DNA of 64,000 bases from Novosphingobium pokkalii. Lineage in GTDB: Bacteria > Pseudomonadota > Alphaproteobacteria > Sphingomonadales > Sphingomonadaceae. This document shows, piece by piece, positions 17,891 through 26,222 of this stretch (its first letter is position 1; every line of letters begins with the position of its first letter). The notes beneath the pieces are model-generated. The model worked only from the letters and a program-made list of their open reading frames with translations. It was not told where the DNA came from and did not search any database. The stretch lies in NCBI RefSeq assembly GCF_014652855.1, contig NZ_BMZP01000014.1, positions 53,954-117,953 of the forward strand, in the 5' to 3' direction. A program made the position numbers and the translations under genes.

Positions 17891-18289
17891 CTATTTCGCC
17901 AGCGTCACCGGCTGGAATTGGCCCAGCCCGCACGATCCGCGCGGGCCACCGCCGCCGCCGGTCTGGAGCACGGTGATGATGTCCACGCTGCACAACTGCG
18001 CCTGGCTGGTGGCATAGCCGAAGGTCTGCTGAAACCCCAGGCCGCTGCATCGCTGCGGCAGCACGTTGCGATACCAATGGCTGCCCACGCGGAAATCGAT
18101 CGTCCAGTCGTCGCGCACCCGGCTTTCGCTGATCTGGCCGAGCGGAATGCAGTTCTGCGCCGGGCCGATCGGCGTGGCGGCCGGCGTCTTGGGCGACTGG
18201 CCCGCCGCACTGGCGGTTTGCGGGCCATCGCCGGGCGTGCAGGCCGCCAGGGCGATGAGCAAGGCGGCAACCGGGATCGAACGAACCAT
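17891..18289 (-). CDS. small lipoprotein, DUF6491-like
   Basis: A 132-residue protein with a lipoprotein signal (residues 1-17) and lipobox IALAAC (Cys17). The mature part has several cysteines and the pattern QNCIPLGQI ... WYRNVLPQRCSGLGFQQTFGY ... LCSVDIITVL, which resembles DUF6491 proteins frequent in sphingomonads. The role is unknown. It lies 31 nt after nth on the same strand and may be co-transcribed with dapB and nth. Confidence 0.75.
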   Translation of the reverse strand: MVRSIPVAALLIALAACTPGDGPQTASAAGQSPKTPAATPIGPAQNCIPLGQISESRVRDDWTIDFRVGSHWYRNVLPQRCSGLGFQQTFGYATSQAQLCSVDIITVLQTGGGGGPRGSCGLGQFQPVTLAK

Positions 18290-18320
18290 GGCATCCTCTC
18301 CTCAGGGTGGCCCTTGGCGC

Positions 18321-19010
18321 TCAAGCCTTCTTCGTGCGCGCCACTTTCTTCTTGGTAACCGGCGGCTTGGCCCCCTGTTCCAGAACCTTGCCCTTGAATC
18401 CGCAAAGGTCAACCACCCCGCAGCGCCAGCATTCGGGCGTGCGCGCCTTGCACACATAGCGCCCATGCAGGATCAGCCAGTGATGCGCGCCCAGCCGGAA
18501 CGGCCCGGGCACTTTCTTGTCGAGCCCGGCTTCCACCGCCTCGGGCGTCTTGCCCTTGGCCAGGCCGGTGCGGTTGCCCACGCGAAAGATATGCGTGTCC
18601 ACCGCAAAGGTCTCCATGCCGAACGCGGTGTTGAGCACCACGTTCGCGGTCTTGCGCCCCACGCCGGGCAGCGCGGTCAAGGCATCGCGATCGGCCGGCA
18701 CTTCGCCGCCATGGTCGCGCACCAGGATTTCCGACAGCGCGATCACGTTCTTGGCCTTGGTGTTGAACAGGCCGATCGACTTGATGTGCGCTTTCAGGCC
18801 TTCCTCGCCCAGCGCCACCATCTGCGCGGGAGTCTTGACCTCCTCGAACAGCCGCCGCGTCGCCTTGTTCACCCCCACGTCGGTCGCCTGCGCGGAAATC
18901 GTCACCGCCACCAGCAACTGATAGGTGTTGCCATAGGCCAGTTCCGTCTCGGGCGCAGGGTTGGCCTCGGCCAGGCGGCGGAAGAACTCGAAGATCTGGT
19001 CTTTCTTCAA
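18321..19010 (-). CDS. nth: endonuclease III, DNA glycosylase/AP lyase
   Basis: A 229-residue base-excision repair enzyme removing oxidised pyrimidines. The helix-hairpin-helix LPGVGRKTANVVLN contains the catalytic Lys, VDTHIFRVGNR carries the catalytic Asp, and C-x6-C-x2-C-x5-C (CKARTPECWRCGVVDLC) binds the 4Fe-4S cluster. A Lys-rich tail of about 20 residues extends the C-terminus. The start is TTG 19010, embedded in the dapB stop (TTGA), with a GAGGAA ribosome site about eight nt upstream, so translation is coupled to dapB. Confidence 0.95.
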   Translation of the reverse strand: MKKDQIFEFFRRLAEANPAPETELAYGNTYQLLVAVTISAQATDVGVNKATRRLFEEVKTPAQMVALGEEGLKAHIKSIGLFNTKAKNVIALSEILVRDHGGEVPADRDALTALPGVGRKTANVVLNTAFGMETFAVDTHIFRVGNRTGLAKGKTPEAVEAGLDKKVPGPFRLGAHHWLILHGRYVCKARTPECWRCGVVDLCGFKGKVLEQGAKPPVTKKKVARTKKA

Positions 19011-19750
19011 GGCCGTTCCTCGCCCAGCCCCAGCACTTGCGGCATGGTGTAGCGACCGGGTTCGCGGGCAAGCAGCCAGTCTGCCGCGCGGATCGCCCCC
19101 TTGGCAAAGATGCCCCGGTTTTCCGCCATGTGCGACAGGCTCAGGCGCTCGTTGTCGGCCAGGAAATGCACGGTGTGATCGCCCGCCACGCTGCCGCCGC
19201 GCAGCGCGGCAAAGCCGATCGTGCCCGCCTCGCGCTGGCCGGTGATACCATCGCGCCCGCGCACAGCCACGTCCTTGAGGCCCACCTGCCGCCCGCGCGC
19301 CGCTGCCTCGCCCAGCAGCAGCGCGGTGCCCGATGGCGCGTCCACTTTCATGCGGTGGTGCGTCTCGACAATCTCGATGTCCCAGTCCTCGCCCAGCCGC
19401 GCCGCCGCTTCCTGCACCAGGTGGGCCAGCAGCGTGACGCCCAGCGAGGTATTCCCGGTCTGGAGCACGGGAATCGAAACCGCCGCCGCGTCGATCAGCC
19501 AGTGGTGGCGCTCTTCCAGCCCGGTGGTGCCCACCACGATCGGCTTGCCCGCGTGGATCGCCGCGTCGAGATTGAATTCCAGCGCCGCCGGGGCCGAGAA
19601 ATCCACCAGCACATCGCTCGCCTGCGCGAGGGCCGCCGCATCGCCATCCCGGTCGATCCCGCCGGCCAGGTCATGCCCGGCGGCGACCACGGCAGCCTGC
19701 AAGGCCTGCCCCATGCGCCCCGCGCTGCCGATGATGCCGATCCGTGCCAT
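19007..19750 (-). CDS. dapB: 4-hydroxy-tetrahydrodipicolinate reductase
   Basis: A 247-residue NAD(P)H-dependent enzyme of lysine/diaminopimelate synthesis. Seen are the Rossmann motif ARIGIIGSAGRMGQAL, VDFSAPAA, VVGTTGLEE and the substrate/catalytic signature ETHHRMKVDAPSGTAL, with the general-acid His pair and Lys. Start ATG 19750 fits the family; the open frame extends upstream to 19915 without homology. It is the first gene of a dapB-nth(-lipoprotein) run. Confidence 0.95.
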   Translation of the reverse strand: MARIGIIGSAGRMGQALQAAVVAAGHDLAGGIDRDGDAAALAQASDVLVDFSAPAALEFNLDAAIHAGKPIVVGTTGLEERHHWLIDAAAVSIPVLQTGNTSLGVTLLAHLVQEAAARLGEDWDIEIVETHHRMKVDAPSGTALLLGEAAARGRQVGLKDVAVRGRDGITGQREAGTIGFAALRGGSVAGDHTVHFLADNERLSLSHMAENRGIFAKGAIRAADWLLAREPGRYTMPQVLGLGEERP

Positions 19751-19961
19751 GTCGCTATCCCCGCAATGTTTCCGCGCCTCCATAAGACCGCACCCTTGCG
19801 GGGTCGAGCCGGAAAGCGGCCTGGAATGTCGCTGGCCTCGCCCATCCACCTGCGATGAATCCCGTAAAGTATAGCCCACGGTAATTTCATCCACACTGTT
19901 TAAAACCGATAGCATCGATGCCTTGCGTCAAGGCAAGGCGAGAATTCGGATGGAGTCCACA

Positions 19962-21785
19962 ATGGCGATTCTGGGCCGTTTCAAGATCACGACGATTTCG
20001 TTCAGTTGCAATACGGTGCTGGCCGCCATGGCTGTCGCTTGCGCCGTGGTGCCCATGCAATCGGCCATCCAGGCCAATGTCCAGACGCAGGAACTGGACA
20101 GGCGGATCATTCCCGGCATTGCCGAATGGAGCGCCTTGAAGAGCCTGATGATTGCGGTGCGCATCACTTCGGTAAAGACGCTGGTACCACTCAGCGATGA
20201 AAGTCGCGCGTCGAACACCAGGAAGATGGCCAAGCAGATCGCTGAAATCGACCAGCGCATCGCCACCTTGCGCGGCCAGGGCCGCGATGACGAGCGCACA
20301 GCGGTGGACGAAATCGCCCGGCAGTGGACCGAATGGAAAACCGCATCGGCGGCCGTCCGCACCCAGATTCAAAGCAATCGCGACACGGCCATCGTGCTGT
20401 ATGAAGAGCATCTCAGCCCGCTTGGCCCCAAGCTGGAAAAGACGATTTCCGCCCATGTCGATGCGCTCCAGGTGCGCGGCCAGCAATTGAGCCAGAAAGG
20501 CGCTTCCTCGATCGCGGCATCGATCCGCAGTTCCACCACGCTGTGCATCCTGGCCGCCATGGCCGCGCTCGCCGTGATCCTGCTGCTGCGCCATCGCGTT
20601 ACCGGGCCATTGCGGCGCCTGGCCCAGGCCATGCGCGAAATGGCCGGCGGCAATCTCGATCGCCCGGTGCCCTGCACCGAACTGACCGATGAAGTCGGCG
20701 CGATCAGCCATGCCCTGCTCGGCATCAAGGAAGGCGTGGAGCGCCGCACGCGCGAAGTGGCGGAACGCGACCTGGCGGTGCAACGCCAGGTGGTCACGGA
20801 ATTGACCGTAGGCTTGCAAAAGCTTGCCGCGCAAGACCTGGAATACCGCATCCGCGCCCCATTCCCCGACCAGTACGAGGAACTGCGCAACAACTACAAC
20901 CAGGCCAGCACGGCCCTGGCCAAGGCGATCGGCGCGGCCCGCATCGGTGCGCGCCGGCTGCTGACCACGATTCGCGAAATCAATGCCGCAGCCGACGATC
21001 TCGCCCAGCGGAACGCCCGCCAGGCCGCCACGGTGGAGGAAACCACCGCCGCGCTGCGCCAGGTGAGCGGCGCGATCCAGGACACCGCCGCCCGCTCGGG
21101 GGTCATGCGCGATTGCGTGACGCAGGCGCATGACCAGGCCACGCGCGGCGAAACCGTGGTCAGCAATGCCGTGGTGGCGATGGAAGCGATCGAGCGTTCG
21201 GCGCAAGAGATCAACCAGATCATCGGCGTCATCGACGGAATCGCCTTCCAGACCAACCTGTTGGCGCTCAATGCCGGGGTGGAGGCCGCCCGCGCCGGCG
21301 ACGCGGGCAAGGGCTTTGCCGTGGTGGCCACCGAAGTGCGCGCCTTGGCGCAACGCAGTGCGGACGCGGCCAAGGACATCAAGGAACTGATCGCCACCTC
21401 CACCGGCCACGTCAGCGACGGGGTCGGCCTGGTGCAGCAGACCGGCGATGTCCTGGGCCACATCCTGGCGCAAGTGGCGGAACTGACCGGGATGGTGGAC
21501 GAAATCGCCGCCGGCACCGCGCAGCAAGCCTCGGCCATCGGCGAAGTCAGCACCTCGGTGGTCGATATCGACCGCGTGACCCAGCAGAACGCCGCCATGG
21601 TCGAGCAAACCAGCGCCGCCACGGCCGATCTGGGCGCAGAGGCCGCCGCGCTCGACAGCCTCGTGGCGCAGTTCCGCACACGCGATCCCGACCGCCGCCC
21701 GCAAGTGGGCGGGGCGCAGCTCCGTCAGGCCTCCCTGGTCGGTCCGGGTGCCCCGGCCGAAGGCGGCTCACGCCTGGTCGCCTGA
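19962..21785 (+). CDS. methyl-accepting chemotaxis protein
   Basis: A 607-residue transmembrane receptor. A first membrane segment (about residues 15-35) and a second (about 185-205, [15 protein letters not shown]) bracket a mostly helical periplasmic sensor of four-helix-bundle type. A HAMP domain follows ([20 protein letters not shown]), then a long signalling coiled coil with the hairpin tip [20 protein letters not shown] and [16 protein letters not shown]. It signals to CheA/CheW at the inner membrane. ATG 19962 has GGAG six nt upstream. The last 18 nt overlap the convergent LysR gene. No che genes are nearby. Confidence 0.92.
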   Translation: MAILGRFKITTISFSCNTVLAAMAVACAVVPMQSAIQANVQTQELDRRIIPGIAEWSALKSLMIAVRITSVKTLVPLSDESRASNTRKMAKQIAEIDQRIATLRGQGRDDERTAVDEIARQWTEWKTASAAVRTQIQSNRDTAIVLYEEHLSPLGPKLEKTISAHVDALQVRGQQLSQKGASSIAASIRSSTTLCILAAMAALAVILLLRHRVTGPLRRLAQAMREMAGGNLDRPVPCTELTDEVGAISHALLGIKEGVERRTREVAERDLAVQRQVVTELTVGLQKLAAQDLEYRIRAPFPDQYEELRNNYNQASTALAKAIGAARIGARRLLTTIREINAAADDLAQRNARQAATVEETTAALRQVSGAIQDTAARSGVMRDCVTQAHDQATRGETVVSNAVVAMEAIERSAQEINQIIGVIDGIAFQTNLLALNAGVEAARAGDAGKGFAVVATEVRALAQRSADAAKDIKELIATSTGHVSDGVGLVQQTGDVLGHILAQVAELTGMVDEIAAGTAQQASAIGEVSTSVVDIDRVTQQNAAMVEQTSAATADLGAEAAALDSLVAQFRTRDPDRRPQVGGAQLRQASLVGPGAPAEGGSRLVA

Positions 21786-22682
21786 TCCCTCGCCACGCCA
21801 GCGCAGGCCGTCGATCACCACGCGCAGCGCGGGCGAGACATGGGCGCGGCTGGGATAATAGAGGTGATAGCCGGGATAGGGCTCGCACCACTCGTCCAGC
21901 ACCTGAACCAGCCGCCCGGTGGCGATGTCGGCGGCCACCACGCTTTCGGGCAGGAAGGCAAAGCCCAGATCGTCGCGCATGGCCTGCTCGGCCAGCGCCA
22001 GGGTGTTGACCGTGACCGGCCCCTCCACCCGCATGCGCTGCGCATCTCCGCCACGGGAGAATTCCCAGGCATAGATGCCGCCGCGCGTGGGCAGGCGAAA
22101 GTTGATGCAGGGATGCGCGGCCAGGTCGCGCGGATGGCGGGGCAGTTCGCGGCCACCACAAAAGGCCGGCGTGGCCACCACCACCATGCGCAAGTCCGGC
22201 CCGATCGGCACCGCCACCATGTCCCGCGCCAGGATATCGCCCGATCGCACCCCGGCATCGAGCCCCGCCGCCACGATATCGACGAGGCCGTTGTCCACCA
22301 GCACTTCCACCTGGATTTCCGGCCAGGCACGCAGGATGCGGCGCAGGCCGGGCCAGACCACGGTATCGACGCAGCCTTCGTCCACCGTCAGCCGCACCAG
22401 CCCCGATGGCCGCGCCAAACTTTCGCCCAGCGCATCGACGGCAGCATCGATCGCGGCAAAGTGGGGCGCCACCCCTTGCGCCAGCCGCTCGCCTTCGGGC
22501 GTGGGGGAAACCGCGCGCGTGGTGCGGTTGAGCAGGCGCACGCCCATCTGCGCCTCAAGGCCCGCGATCGTGCGGCTCAGCGCCGATTGCGAAGTACCCA
22601 GTTGCGCGGCCGCGCGGGTGAAGCTGCGTTCGCGCACCACCGCCAGCAGGGCGCGCAGGTCATCGTGGTCGGGCCGGATCAT
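21768..22682 (-). CDS. LysR-family transcriptional regulator
   Basis: A 304-residue regulator. The N-terminal winged helix-turn-helix is clear ([19 protein letters not shown], then [17 protein letters not shown]), followed by a periplasmic-binding-protein-like effector domain (about 90-295) ending [20 protein letters not shown], the pattern of the CrgA-like branch. It is divergent from the zinc alcohol dehydrogenase with 113 nt between starts, the usual arrangement for a LysR protein controlling its neighbour. That target is inferred. Confidence 0.92.
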   Translation of the reverse strand: MIRPDHDDLRALLAVVRERSFTRAAAQLGTSQSALSRTIAGLEAQMGVRLLNRTTRAVSPTPEGERLAQGVAPHFAAIDAAVDALGESLARPSGLVRLTVDEGCVDTVVWPGLRRILRAWPEIQVEVLVDNGLVDIVAAGLDAGVRSGDILARDMVAVPIGPDLRMVVVATPAFCGGRELPRHPRDLAAHPCINFRLPTRGGIYAWEFSRGGDAQRMRVEGPVTVNTLALAEQAMRDDLGFAFLPESVVAADIATGRLVQVLDEWCEPYPGYHLYYPSRAHVSPALRVVIDGLRWRGEGSGDQA

Positions 22683-22795
22683 TGATGCAATCCTGATATC
22701 AGTTCATGCCCGAATTGCCCCATTATCAGCTTAATGGCGATCCCCTAGATAGGCGCTCTCCCTCTCCCCTCCTCTTTTGCAAAAGGAATCGCTGC

Positions 22796-23845
22796 ATGAC
22801 CGTCCTGGCCTATGCCGCTCCCGCGGCCGACCAACCGCTCGGCCCCCTCCCGATCACGCGCCGCGAACCCGGCCTGCACGACGTGGCGATCGCCATCGCC
22901 TGGTGCGGCGTGTGCCATTCCGACCTGCACACCGCGCGCAACGAATGGAACAACGCCATCTATCCGGTGGTCCCCGGCCACGAGATCGTCGGCCATGTCA
23001 CGGCCGTCGGCGCCGAAGTGACCAAGTTCAAGGTGGGTGACACCGTGGGCGTTGGCTGCATGGTCGATTCCTGCGGCCATTGCGGCTCGTGCCACGATGG
23101 GCTGGAACAGTTCTGCGAAGAAGGCATGGTCCAGACCTACAATTCGCCCACGGCCGACGCCCCCGGCCATACCCTCGGCGGCTACAGCCAGGCGATCGTG
23201 GTCAACGAAGGCTTCGTCCTCCACGTGCGCCACGCCCCCGAACAACTCGCCGCCGTCGCGCCGCTGCTCTGCGCCGGCATCACCACCTGGTCGCCGCTGC
23301 GCCACTGGAACGTCGGGCCGGGCAAGAAGGTCGGCATCGTCGGCATCGGCGGCCTTGGCCACATGGGCGTGAAGCTCGCCCGCGCGCTGGGCGCCCATGT
23401 CCTGGCCTTCACCACCAGCCCGGCCAAGCGCGAAGAAGCCCTGGCGCTGGGCGCTCACGAAGTGGTCGTCTCGCGCAATGCCGATGAAATGGCCGCGCAG
23501 ACCGGCAGCCTCGATTTCATCCTCGATACCGTGGCCGCCAGCCACAATCTCGATGCCTTCGTCACTCTGCTCAAGCGCGACGGCACGCTGTGCCTGGTCG
23601 GCGCGCCGGAACACCCGCACCCGAGCCCGACGGTGTTCAACCTGATCTTCGGCCGCCGCTCGATCGCCGGCTCGCTGATCGGCGGCATTGCCGAAACCCA
23701 GGAAATGCTCGATTTCTGCGCCGAACACGGCATCGTCTCGGAAATCGAGACCATCGCGGTGCAGGATATCAACACCGCATGGGACCGCATGGAAAAGGGT
23801 GACGTGCGCTATCGCTTCGTCATCGATTCCAGCACGTTTGCCTGA
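22796..23845 (+). CDS. zinc-dependent NAD(P) alcohol dehydrogenase, YahK/CAD type
   Basis: A 349-residue medium-chain dehydrogenase. The catalytic zinc site is CGVCHSD with GHEIVGHV, the structural zinc site is the four-cysteine lobe CGHCGSCHDGLEQFC, and the cofactor fold has GIGGLGHMGVKLARALGA. The family reduces a broad set of aldehydes, usually with NADPH. ATG 22796 has AAAAGGA upstream. It is divergent from a LysR gene that probably regulates it. Confidence 0.93.
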   Translation: MTVLAYAAPAADQPLGPLPITRREPGLHDVAIAIAWCGVCHSDLHTARNEWNNAIYPVVPGHEIVGHVTAVGAEVTKFKVGDTVGVGCMVDSCGHCGSCHDGLEQFCEEGMVQTYNSPTADAPGHTLGGYSQAIVVNEGFVLHVRHAPEQLAAVAPLLCAGITTWSPLRHWNVGPGKKVGIVGIGGLGHMGVKLARALGAHVLAFTTSPAKREEALALGAHEVVVSRNADEMAAQTGSLDFILDTVAASHNLDAFVTLLKRDGTLCLVGAPEHPHPSPTVFNLIFGRRSIAGSLIGGIAETQEMLDFCAEHGIVSEIETIAVQDINTAWDRMEKGDVRYRFVIDSSTFA

Positions 23846-23902
23846 GCACCCTGGCCATCATGCCGGATTGGCACACCCGTGCCGATCCGGCATGATCGGG
23901 CC

Positions 23903-24622
23903 ATGAGCCTTCCCCAGAACATCGTCATCCTGACCGGCGCCGGAGTCAGCGCCGAAAGCGGCATCGACACGTTTCGCGGTGGCGGTGGCCTGTGGGAACA
24001 ACACCGCGTGGAAGACGTCGCCACGCCCGAGGCCTTTGCCCGCGATCCCGACCTGGTGCTGCGCTTTTACGACATGCGCCGCGCCGCGATCCAGGAAAAG
24101 GCGCCGAACGCCGCCCACCGCGCGCTCGCCCGGCTGGAGCGGGAGTGGCCGATCAAGGTGCCCGACGGCAGCGTCACGCTGGTCACCCAGAATGTCGACG
24201 ACCTGCATCTGCGCGCCGGTTCCGAGCGCCTGATCGCCATGCATGGCCAGCACTTGTCCGCCTGGTGCACCGCCTGCGACACGCGCCACGCCTGGACCGG
24301 CCCGCTGATCGATCGGCCGCCCTGCCCCGCCTGCGCCGCACCGGCACTGCGCCCCGATATCGTCTGGTTCGGCGAAGTGCCCTATCGCATGGACGAGATT
24401 CACGCCGCGATGGCCCAGGCCGACCTGTTCGTGTCGATCGGCACTTCGGGCGCGGTCTATCCCGCTGCCGGCTTCGTGCGCCTGGCCCGCGAGATCGGTG
24501 CGGAAACGCTCGAACTCAATCTCGAACGCAGCCAGGGCTCGGCGTGGTTTCACGAAACCCGGCTGGGGCCGGCAACGCAGATCGTGCCCGATTGGGTGGA
24601 CGAACTGCTCAAGACGCGGTGA
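23903..24622 (+). CDS. cobB: NAD-dependent protein deacylase, sirtuin class III
   Basis: A 239-residue sirtuin removing acyl groups from lysines using NAD. Motifs are ILTGAGVSAESGIDTFRG, TQNVDDLHLRAGS, the catalytic His in IAMHGQHLSAWC, two C-x2-C zinc pairs (CTAC, CPAC) and PDIVWFGEVPY. FYDMRR supplies the Tyr-x-x-Arg pair that in CobB/SIRT5 binds acidic acyl chains, so desuccinylation/demalonylation activity is expected. ATG 23903 was chosen over an in-frame GTG at 23879. It lies 57 nt after the alcohol dehydrogenase, possibly co-transcribed. Confidence 0.93.
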   Translation: MSLPQNIVILTGAGVSAESGIDTFRGGGGLWEQHRVEDVATPEAFARDPDLVLRFYDMRRAAIQEKAPNAAHRALARLEREWPIKVPDGSVTLVTQNVDDLHLRAGSERLIAMHGQHLSAWCTACDTRHAWTGPLIDRPPCPACAAPALRPDIVWFGEVPYRMDEIHAAMAQADLFVSIGTSGAVYPAAGFVRLAREIGAETLELNLERSQGSAWFHETRLGPATQIVPDWVDELLKTR

Positions 24623-24632
24623 CTCTCAGTTT

Positions 24633-24785
24633 GGAAAATGCGCCAAGGCGCATTTTCACAGCGGCACCGGCCCGCTCCCGTCCCGAAGGCACCGAAAACG
24701 TCCGGGGGACGTTTTCGCTGAGGGGGCCGGCCTCCCATAGGGTACTATCGTTGGGAGGCCGGGTGGGGGAGCGGGCCGGTGCCGC
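24633..24785. repeat. tripartite palindromic element, copy 2 (interrupted)
   Basis: It shows the same first palindrome (GGAAAATGCGCCAAGGCGCA at 24633-24652) and long inverted repeat (24661-24679 with 24767-24785) as copy 1, with the core CTCCCATAGGGTACTATCGT at 24732-24751. The left arm is broken by an insert with its own perfect 11-bp hairpin (CGAAAACGTCC at 24693-24703 with GGACGTTTTCG at 24707-24717). The third small hairpin of the other copies is missing. It sits between the convergent cobB and ThiF-like genes. The rest of the gap to 24953 shows nothing I recognise. Confidence 0.9.
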
Positions 24786-24953
24786 CGACACGAAAGAGCC
24801 CGACCAAGGGTCCAGGGAGCCTCGGCCCCTGAACCCCTGGCCGAGCCAAGTCCCAGGTTCGCGGCTTGCACCGCGCGCCTGTCGGGTCGCGAGAGGCAGT
24901 CTAAGCCAGCGGCTGCGCATGGCCATCCCCCGAACGCGGTATGATTGCGCTTT

Positions 24954-25745
24954 TTATCCGTCCGTTTCGGAGCCATGGCCGCAAGCCGGGCAAGCCGGAT
25001 CGTGGGCAATGCGCATCGTGCGTAAGCCGGGCCTGAGCCCGTCGAGCACGTGCAACTGTCCCCACTGCGGATCACCCAGACTGGCCACGCCTTCCAGCAG
25101 CACGCGCAGCACGGCCATGGCCCCAAAGGTGCCGACCATGCCGACCATCGCGCCCAGCACACCTTGCGCGGCGCACGTGTCGCAGTCATCGGCATCGAAG
25201 GCATCACCCACGAAGCAGCGGTAGCAGGCCTCACCCGGACGATGCCCGGCAAAGTTGGCCACCTGCCCCTGGAACCGCCCCAGCGCGGCGCTGGTCAACG
25301 GCACGGCCGCTGCCACGCAGGCGTCTGACACCGCCAGGCGCGTGGCAAAGTTGTCCGATCCATCCAACACCACGTCGGCGCCGCTGACCAACGCGGCCGC
25401 ATTGTCGCGCCGGATGCGCAGGCGCCGTGCCTCCACCGCCAGCGCGGGATCAAACCGGTCCACCCAGGATGCAGCCGCCTCGGCCTTGCTCTGCCCCACG
25501 TCGGCCAGAGTGAAAATGGTCTGGCGCTGGAGATTGGATGGCTCGACCACGTCGTCGTCGATCAGCGTCAACCGCCCGACGCCCGCACCGGCGAGGTATT
25601 GCAACGCCGGTGCGCCGATGCCGCCCACGCCCACCAGCACCACGTGGGCGCCCATGATCCGCGCCTGCCCGGCGCCGCCCACTTCGGGCAGCACGATGTG
25701 GCGGGCAAAACGGTCGAGGCGGTCGGCGGAAAGGGCTGGCGTCAT
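24954..25745 (-). CDS. ThiF/MoeB/HesA-family adenylyltransferase
   Basis: A 263-residue E1-like enzyme that adenylates the C-terminus of a ubiquitin-fold sulfur carrier (MoaD or ThiS). It has RFARHIVLPEVGGAGQARI, the nucleotide loop LVGVGGIGAPALQYLAGAGV, IDDDVVEPSNLQRQ, DGSDNFATRLAVSDAC, the cysteine region DDCDTCAAQGVLGAMVGMVG and two zinc C-x2-C pairs (CYRC, CPAC). No rhodanese domain is fused, so MoeB or ThiF function is plausible; genomic context does not decide. Start ATG 25745. Confidence 0.9.
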   Translation of the reverse strand: MTPALSADRLDRFARHIVLPEVGGAGQARIMGAHVVLVGVGGIGAPALQYLAGAGVGRLTLIDDDVVEPSNLQRQTIFTLADVGQSKAEAAASWVDRFDPALAVEARRLRIRRDNAAALVSGADVVLDGSDNFATRLAVSDACVAAAVPLTSAALGRFQGQVANFAGHRPGEACYRCFVGDAFDADDCDTCAAQGVLGAMVGMVGTFGAMAVLRVLLEGVASLGDPQWGQLHVLDGLRPGLRTMRIAHDPACPACGHGSETDG

Positions 25746-25826
25746 GCCGCCGGAGGTAGGCGCACCCAGGCCAAAACGCCAGATGGCCATTTGCAAGCGC
25801 CGCGCCTTGCGCCACAACTTGCCGCC

Positions 25827-25988
25827 ATGAAAGATCGTATCTGGATCGTGCTGACCCTTGCCCTGCTGCTCGGCGTGGTGATCGGCTGGTGGGGCAAGGG
25901 CCACTGGGCCGCCCGCGAATGCGCGCAGGCCGGCGGCACGTGGTTCGATACCGCCAGCGTCTGTGGAAAAGTCAGCGCAAAACCCTGA
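25827..25988 (+). CDS. small single-span membrane protein, unknown
   Basis: A 53-residue peptide with a hydrophobic N-terminal segment (residues 5-22, IWIVLTLALLLGVVIGWW) and a short soluble tail holding two cysteines (ECAQAGGTWFDTASVCG), a pair that could form a disulfide. It is divergent from the ThiF-like gene and convergent with dnaA. No family recognised; coding is supported by the clean signal/tail structure rather than by homology. Confidence 0.55.
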   Translation: MKDRIWIVLTLALLLGVVIGWWGKGHWAARECAQAGGTWFDTASVCGKVSAKP

Positions 25989-26160
25989 TCACAACCTGTG
26001 ACCCGGCGGTGGGCAAGCCGGTGGAAACCATGGGCACAAGGCTGTGGCCGACCGGTGCGCAAGCCTGAGGAACACCCTGTCGACAAGGCAGGCAAAAGTC
26101 TGTGCACAAGGCGCGCACAAGTCTGTGCATCCGCCGGGCATAAGCCTGTGGAGCAAGGGC
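25966..26160. promoter_or_regulatory. cluster of DnaA-box-like sites downstream of dnaA
   Basis: The convergent gap between the small membrane gene and dnaA repeats the pattern TGTGNNCAAG in variants: TGTGGAAAA (25962-25970), GGGCACAAG (about 26032), TGTCGACAAG (about 26079), TGTGCACAA (26101-26109, one mismatch from a DnaA box TTATNCACA on the minus strand), GCGCACAAG, TGTGCAT, GGCATAAG and TGTGGAGCAAG (to 26157). At least eight such sites lie in about 200 bp. They may bind DnaA, for autoregulation, origin function or titration. Identification is by motif similarity only. Confidence 0.45.
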
Positions 26161-26222
26161 AGATATCAGGGGGACAACCCGGGGCCGCAACAAGGCGCCC
26201 CCGGGGTTCGCCAATCCGGCGC

